DNA from: Enhydrobacter sp.
GTDB lineage: Bacteria; Pseudomonadota; Alphaproteobacteria; Reyranellales; Reyranellaceae
Direction of reading: 5' to 3'
DNA: 64,000 nt
NCBI GenBank assembly: GCA_026126105.1
Contig: JAHCJV010000024.1
Span: 1 to 64,000, forward strand
In this document: positions 59,859 through 64,000 of the stretch, one piece after another
Position numbering within the stretch: position 1 is the stretch's first letter
Layout: every line of letters begins with the position of its first letter
The notes under the pieces: model-generated
Database searches by the model: none
What the model was told of the DNA's origin: nothing
Seen by the model: the letters and a program-made list of their open reading frames with translations, nothing else
Position numbers and translations under genes: made by a program

Positions 59859-60620
59859 TCAGCCGGGAAAGGTGAGCGGCCGCCATCCTGTCGTACGGTC
59901 GAACTTCTTCCACGCGCCTTCCGGCTGCGCGAGGCGGTCGGCCACGGCATAGACGGCCGCAGGATGATGACCCAGCCCGCAATGGCTGCCGTGGACCTCG
60001 ATGTTCTCGGCCTGCTCGCCTTCGGGGTTGAGGCAGGTCTGCCACGCGCAGACTCCGTCGGTCCGGCTGAAGATGGATGTCGTGGGTACGGGCGGCGGTT
60101 CGGCGAGACCTTCGGTCAACAGGCTCGGTGTGTCGATCTTGCTGCCCGAGGCCCATTCGTAGGCCTGCCACGCATTTGTGGACTCCGGCGTTCCGGCGAA
60201 CGGGCTGCCGAGCGTGATGACGCACCGCACCTTCTCGGGGGCGCGCTTCGCGAGCTGGCGGGCATAGAGGCCGCCCAGGCTCCAGCCGACCAGGCTGACC
60301 TTGCGCGAGTCGTAGCGACCGAACAGCTCATCGAGGCGGGACCGCATGTCGCTCTCGACGTTGGCGCGCAGGCCGCGATTGCGGCCGAGCTTCCAGCCGT
60401 GCGCCTGGTAGCCGTGCGACTTCAGGAAGTCGCGCAATGGCTTGGTGCTGACATCGTCGGCCAGGAGCCCGGGAAGGACGAGAACGGGATGGCCGTCTCC
60501 GCGCGGGGTGGTGGAAAGCCAGGGACGCATGAGCCAGAAAGCAGCCAGTTCCGGGAGCGCCCGACCCTCCAGGAAGGCAAGGGCGCCCGAGGGGGCGGCG
60601 GCTTCGACGGCGATGGACAT
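59859..60620 (-). CDS. Alpha/beta hydrolase, lipase/PGAP1-like
   Basis: A 253-residue hydrolase starting MSIAVEAAAPSGALAFLEG. The oxyanion region is PVLVLPGLLADD, the nucleophile elbow SLVGWSLGGLYAR, and the catalytic His is in HGSHCGLGHHP. PITLGSPFAGTPES-like segments (CVITLGSPFAGTP) are typical of lipases. There is no clear signal peptide. Substrate unknown, possibly lipid esters. It lies upstream of the second KaiC-like gene on the same strand with a 144-base gap. Confidence 0.82.
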   Translation of the reverse strand: MSIAVEAAAPSGALAFLEGRALPELAAFWLMRPWLSTTPRGDGHPVLVLPGLLADDVSTKPLRDFLKSHGYQAHGWKLGRNRGLRANVESDMRSRLDELFGRYDSRKVSLVGWSLGGLYARQLAKRAPEKVRCVITLGSPFAGTPESTNAWQAYEWASGSKIDTPSLLTEGLAEPPPVPTTSIFSRTDGVCAWQTCLNPEGEQAENIEVHGSHCGLGHHPAAVYAVADRLAQPEGAWKKFDRTTGWRPLTFPG

Positions 60621-60801
60621 CGGAACTCCAGGGTTACTCTACTGACAACACATCAACGCTGCACTGCAGCATAGGCTGCGGCGACGGCGCAACTGCGGCG
60701 TCGGCGCGTACGTGCCTTGGCGTTGACAGCGCCGTGGTGAAGGGCCGAACCTGAGGCGCGCGCGTTTCCTGTCTGGATGTTGCAATCGAGAGGGTGACCG
60801 A

Positions 60802-61026
60802 ATGGCTTCCGATGACATCATGACGGCCCTTGGCCGCGCCGTGGCGGCAAGTTGGGCCGACCTGCCGACCTCCGCTCAGCGCAATCTGTTCGAGGCGGCG
60901 GTGCGGTCCGGAGGAGCTGGCGCTCGCGAGAGGCTTGCCGCCTATCTTCATCAGCAGCACCCGCGAACCATCGACGGTGGGCAGTCGGCGCGACAGGCGC
61001 CTGAGCCCGACAGCCTGGGCGGCTAG
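60802..61026 (+). CDS. Small protein of unknown function
   Basis: A 74-residue protein starting MASDDIMTALGRAVAASWADLP, with a helical N-terminal half and a polar tail (HPRTIDGGQSARQAPEPD). GAGAGGGTG lies upstream of ATG 60802. No family recognised. It precedes the BON-LysM gene, which has its own promoter. Confidence 0.55.
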   Translation: MASDDIMTALGRAVAASWADLPTSAQRNLFEAAVRSGGAGARERLAAYLHQQHPRTIDGGQSARQAPEPDSLGG

Positions 61027-61067
61027 GCCCCAGCGCCGGTCTCTCGATCAGCATTTCCTCGCGTCAC

Positions 61068-61093
61068 GGAACGCCAGCGTGGCGCGGGCCGTT
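61068..61093 (+). promoter_or_regulatory. EcfG-type general-stress promoter
   Basis: GGAAC (61068-61072), exactly 17 bases, CGTT (61090-61093), ending 32 bases before the ATG of the BON-LysM gene. This is a full match to the alphaproteobacterial EcfG sigma consensus. Confidence 0.75.
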
Positions 61094-61125
61094 CTTTGGC
61101 TCCACAGCTGACACGAGGACATTCC

Positions 61126-61557
61126 ATGAGCGGCCTTTTCGATTTCGTGAAGAGCATCGGCAAGAAGATCTTCGGAGCGGGCGAGGACCCGGCGGCCAAG
61201 ATCAAGGCGATGATCGAGAAGGACAATCCGGGCCTGAAGGACGTGGGCGTCACCTTCAAGGACGGCGTGGTGTCGCTTGCCGGCAGCGGCTCGACAGAAG
61301 CGCTGCAGAAAGCCGTTCTCATGGCCGGCAACGTCATGGGCGTTGGTGAAGTGAAGATCGAGGGCGAACAAGCCAAGGCGGTCGACGACGGCACGCAGTA
61401 CTACGTGATCAAGTCGGGCGACACGCTGTCGGCCGTCGCCAAGCAGTTCTACGGCGACGCCAACAAGTACAATGCGATCTTCGAGGCCAATCGAGAGGTC
61501 ATCAAGGATGCGGACCTGATCTTCCCCGGCCAGAAGATCCGCATTCCCAAGCTCTGA
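61126..61557 (+). CDS. kbp: BON-LysM protein, Kbp (YgaU) homologue
   Basis: A 143-residue cytoplasmic protein with an N-terminal BON domain (GLFDFVKSIGKKIFG, VTFKDGVVSLAGSG, GNVMGVGEV) and a C-terminal LysM domain (QYYVIKSGDTLSAVAKQFYGDANKYNAIFEAN, IFPGQKIRIPKL). The order and length match E. coli Kbp, a potassium-binding protein induced in stationary phase and osmotic stress. No signal peptide is present, so it is not a cell-wall protein despite LysM. An EcfG promoter controls it. Confidence 0.92.
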   Translation: MSGLFDFVKSIGKKIFGAGEDPAAKIKAMIEKDNPGLKDVGVTFKDGVVSLAGSGSTEALQKAVLMAGNVMGVGEVKIEGEQAKAVDDGTQYYVIKSGDTLSAVAKQFYGDANKYNAIFEANREVIKDADLIFPGQKIRIPKL

Positions 61558-61565
61558 GGCTGCGC

Positions 61566-62432
61566 GTGCGGAGCAGCGCAGGATCGCGACCGATCGAGGA
61601 GTCGGTGGGGGCAGGCGAGCCCGATGGGAGCGCGCAGCGTCGGCGGGCGGCGGCGTCGCCGAACCGCCTGCTGTCCTCGCTGAGCGATAAGGAACTCGGG
61701 CTGCTGGAGCCCTTCCTGTCCCGAGTAGACCTTCCCCTCGGCACCGTGCTCGAGCGCGTCGATTCCCGTGTCGAGCACGCGTATTTCATGGAAAGCGGAT
61801 TCGCGTCCGTTGTGGCGGGAGGCAAGAAGGAGGTCGAGACGGCGCTGGTCGGCTTCGAGGGCATGACTGCGATCAGTGCCGTCATGGGCGACGACCGGGC
61901 GATCAACAAGACCTTCATCCAGGCGGAAGGGACGGCACTGCGCATAGGCGTCCCGCAACTGCAGCGCGTGCTGTCCGAATGTCCCTCGTTGCACCAGTTC
62001 CTGCTGCGCTACGCACTCGCTTTTTCTGTCCAGGTCAGCCAGACGGCTGTCGCGAACGGGCGGGCGACGATCGAGAAGCGGTTGGCGCGTTGGCTGCTGA
62101 TGGCCGACGACCGTTTCCGGTCGGATACCTTTCCGCTGACCCACGAGTTCATCGCCACGATGCTGTGCGTTCGCCGTTCCGGCGTCACCGTGGCGTTGCA
62201 CATCCTGGAAGGCGATCACCTCATCAAGGCCAACCGCGAGTATATCACGGTGCTCGACCGGGCAGGGCTCGAACGACGATCGGACCCTTCCTACGGTGTA
62301 GCCGAGCGAGAGTACGACCGGCTGGTCGGAAACCGGAAGGTGCTGCGGTCCGCTGCCGGAACGACGTCTCGTTCCCTGATTGCCGCAACCCTTGAAGCCG
62401 CTGCTCACAGCATGAACGAGACGAGAAGATAG
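61566..62432 (+). CDS. Crp/Fnr-family transcription regulator (second)
   Basis: A 288-residue regulator with an extended N-terminus (GTG 61566). The cyclic-nucleotide-like domain shows LLEPFLSRVDLPLGTVLE and EHAYFMESGFASVVAGG; the winged helix is TFPLTHEFIATMLCVRRSGVTVAL. The sensory side lacks the PBC Arg-Ala-Ala pattern of Crp, so cAMP binding is unlikely. It starts 9 bases after the BON-LysM gene and may share its stress promoter. The last 28 bases overlap convergent mntH. Confidence 0.86.
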   Translation: MRSSAGSRPIEESVGAGEPDGSAQRRRAAASPNRLLSSLSDKELGLLEPFLSRVDLPLGTVLERVDSRVEHAYFMESGFASVVAGGKKEVETALVGFEGMTAISAVMGDDRAINKTFIQAEGTALRIGVPQLQRVLSECPSLHQFLLRYALAFSVQVSQTAVANGRATIEKRLARWLLMADDRFRSDTFPLTHEFIATMLCVRRSGVTVALHILEGDHLIKANREYITVLDRAGLERRSDPSYGVAEREYDRLVGNRKVLRSAAGTTSRSLIAATLEAAAHSMNETRR

Positions 62433-63718
62433 CCGTTGAGGCCGATCAATGCGGCCGTGAGGCCCCAGGCCACGATCGCGGCGATGCGGCCGTTGGCGAA
62501 GCTTCCCATCCAGGCGCGGTCGCCGGTGAGGCGGACCAGCGGGTAGACGGCGAACGGCAGCTGCAGGCTGAGGACGACCTGGCTGAAGATCAGCAGGCTC
62601 GTTACCGAGCCCTCGCCCCAGATTACCACGGCGAGGATCGCCGGTATCATCGCGAGCAGCCGCGAGGCCAGCTGCCGCATCCAGGGCGCGATACGGAGAT
62701 CGGTGAAGCCCTCGAGCACGATCTGTCCGGCCAACGTGCCGGTGATCGACGAGTTCTGTCCCGAGGCCAGCAGGGCCACGGCGAACAGCGTGCTGGCGGC
62801 GCCCGTTCCAAGCGCGGGCGCCAGCAGCTGGTAGGCGTCCTCGATGCCGACCTCGCCCAGGCCGCGACCGTGAAAGGTGGATGCCGCGAGGATCAGGATC
62901 GCGCCGTTGACGAAGATGGCGAGCGTCAGGGCGGTCACCACGTCGATCCGCGAATAGTGCAGCGCCTGACGCATACCCTGCGGCGTGCGTTCGTAGGCCC
63001 GCGACTTCACCAGAGCGGAGTGGAGATAGAGGTTGTGGGGCATGATGGTCGCGCCCAGAATGCCGATGGCGACGTAGAGCATCGCCGGATCGCGCACGAT
63101 GTCCGCACTCGGCACCAGGCCGCGCAGAACATCGCCGATCGCCGGACGGGCGAGCGCGAGCTCGACGGCGAAGCAGACGCCAATGACCAGCATCAGGCAG
63201 ACGATGAAGGCCTCGAGCGGCCGGACGTTCTGTCGGGTCAAACCCAGAAGGAACAGCACCTCCAGCCCGATCAGCGCCACGCCCCAGGCGATGGGCAGTC
63301 CGAACAGCAGGTTGAGAGCGATGGCCGCGCCCAGCAGCTCCGCGAGGTCGCAGGCGATGATGGCGATCTCGCACAGGATCCACAGCACGAAGGAGGTGTG
63401 GGGCCCGTAGGCGCGCCGGCAGGCCTGCGCGAGATCGAGGCCCGACACGATGCCGAGCTTGGCCGCCAGCGACTGCAGAAACATCGCCGCAAGATTGGCA
63501 AGCAGGATGACACACAAGAGGCGATAGCCGTAGTCGGCCCCGCCGGCGAGGCCGGTGGCCCAGTTGCCGGGATCCATGTAGCCGACGGCCACGAGGTAAC
63601 CAGGTCCGGAGAAAGCGAAGAGCTTGCGCCAGAAAGAGCCGCGCGGAACCGCAACCAGCCGAGGCGGGGGAACCGCCTCGGCTGGAAGGGCCGCCGACTC
63701 GGGGGGAGGCGGCGTCAT
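62405..63718 (-). CDS. mntH: Nramp-family divalent metal transporter
   Basis: A 437-residue proton-coupled Mn2+/Fe2+ importer with about eleven segments. Metal-site motifs are intact: YMDPGNWATG in TM1 and IMPHNLYLHSALV in TM6. Also SGQNSSITGTLAGQIVLEGF in TM8-9. The N-terminus is proline-rich. Its 3' end overlaps the Crp/Fnr regulator. No manganese riboswitch was seen in the 29-base gap upstream. Confidence 0.93.
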   Translation of the reverse strand: MTPPPPESAALPAEAVPPPRLVAVPRGSFWRKLFAFSGPGYLVAVGYMDPGNWATGLAGGADYGYRLLCVILLANLAAMFLQSLAAKLGIVSGLDLAQACRRAYGPHTSFVLWILCEIAIIACDLAELLGAAIALNLLFGLPIAWGVALIGLEVLFLLGLTRQNVRPLEAFIVCLMLVIGVCFAVELALARPAIGDVLRGLVPSADIVRDPAMLYVAIGILGATIMPHNLYLHSALVKSRAYERTPQGMRQALHYSRIDVVTALTLAIFVNGAILILAASTFHGRGLGEVGIEDAYQLLAPALGTGAASTLFAVALLASGQNSSITGTLAGQIVLEGFTDLRIAPWMRQLASRLLAMIPAILAVVIWGEGSVTSLLIFSQVVLSLQLPFAVYPLVRLTGDRAWMGSFANGRIAAIVAWGLTAALIGLNGYLLVSFML

Positions 63719-63747
63719 CGATCAGTCCACCTGTTCATCGATGGCGA

Positions 63748-63996
63748 TTACGCCGGCTTTTCGGCTTTCTTGATATCCGATGCGGTTCCCTTGTCCTCAC
63801 CGCCGGTGACCTTGCCGGCGCCGGGACCGGCACCGAGATCGACGCCGGTTTCGGCATCGACCTCCGGGTCGGACGCCGTGCGCTCCATCATCTTCTTCGC
63901 GACGGTCGCCTCGGCGCGGGTCAGCTTGACCGTCGCCGTGCCGTCGCCGCCGTCAGCCGGCATCACCTCCTCGAGATCGTCGATTTTCTCGAACAT
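63748..63996 (-). CDS. Small acidic protein of unknown function
   Basis: An 82-residue acidic, probably disordered protein (MFEKIDDLEEVMPADGGDGTATVKLTRAEATVAKK, then Gly/Lys/Asp-rich tail). It has no signal peptide or recognised domain. It lies 29 bases upstream of mntH on the same strand, so the two may be co-transcribed. The window ends 4 bases after its start, so its promoter is not visible. Confidence 0.5.
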   Translation of the reverse strand: MFEKIDDLEEVMPADGGDGTATVKLTRAEATVAKKMMERTASDPEVDAETGVDLGAGPGAGKVTGGEDKGTASDIKKAEKPA

Positions 63997-64000
63997 CGGC

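Overview
The window is high-GC chromosomal DNA that reads like an alphaproteobacterium. The block pyrB-pyrC-plsY ... dprA-topA-rnr-DUF983 ... rpmG is a familiar alphaproteobacterial arrangement, GC-ending codons dominate, and a DmeR/DmeF pair and an EcfG-type (GGAAC-N17-CGTT) promoter are present. A soil or water Reyranella- or Bradyrhizobium-like organism is my guess, made from gene content only. No rRNA, tRNA, CRISPR array, prophage, transposase or plasmid function was seen.

Layout. 0-6.6 kb: end of a probable AraC-type regulator, a Tat-exported sulfatase, a ROK sugar kinase divergent from an MFS transporter, a luciferase-like monooxygenase and a DUF533/TerB-like protein. 6.7-15.1 kb (minus strand): rpmG with its own promoter and terminator, an S41 protease, DUF983, rnr, topA and dprA. 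15.1-19.3 kb: an MFS exporter, an orphan periplasmic binding protein and an exported BBE-type flavin oxidase, lying between dprA and plsY. 19.3-23.2 kb: plsY, a proline-rich secreted protein, a dihydroorotase-like subunit with a broken metal site, and pyrB. 23.2-26.2 kb: a cysteine hydrolase and two divergent citrate-synthase-family genes, one carrying a DNA-binding domain, with a 13-bp palindrome over the -35 box between them.

26.1-32.5 kb: a yceI-cytochrome b561-yceI operon, a phytanoyl-CoA dioxygenase relative, and a tightly overlapped operon of 2OG oxygenase, exported TIM-barrel hydrolase, YtkA-like copper-type protein and MauG/CcpA-type di-haem peroxidase. 32.5-41.2 kb: ruvX, hydrolases, a CPA1 antiporter with a cyclic-nucleotide-type domain, a second flavin monooxygenase, a cupin protein, small BON and coiled-coil proteins, and a peroxiredoxin-like/prolyl-hydroxylase fusion. 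41.2-64 kb is rich in stress and signalling genes: a GH16-RTX secreted enzyme, two more BON proteins (one a Kbp homologue), a CBS protein, a Pcm-erythromycin esterase fusion, a bufferin-type metallophore precursor, two Crp/Fnr regulators, two KaiC-like ATPase/histidine kinase/receiver modules, the DmeR-DmeF nickel/cobalt efflux system, a patatin, a YihY membrane protein and an Nramp transporter.

Three genes in the last third (Pcm-esterase, first histidine kinase, second KaiC-like ATPase) are each off by one base in a way that breaks an otherwise intact protein. Either the sequence has local indel errors or these genes are truly frameshifted. This should be settled before the region is interpreted further.
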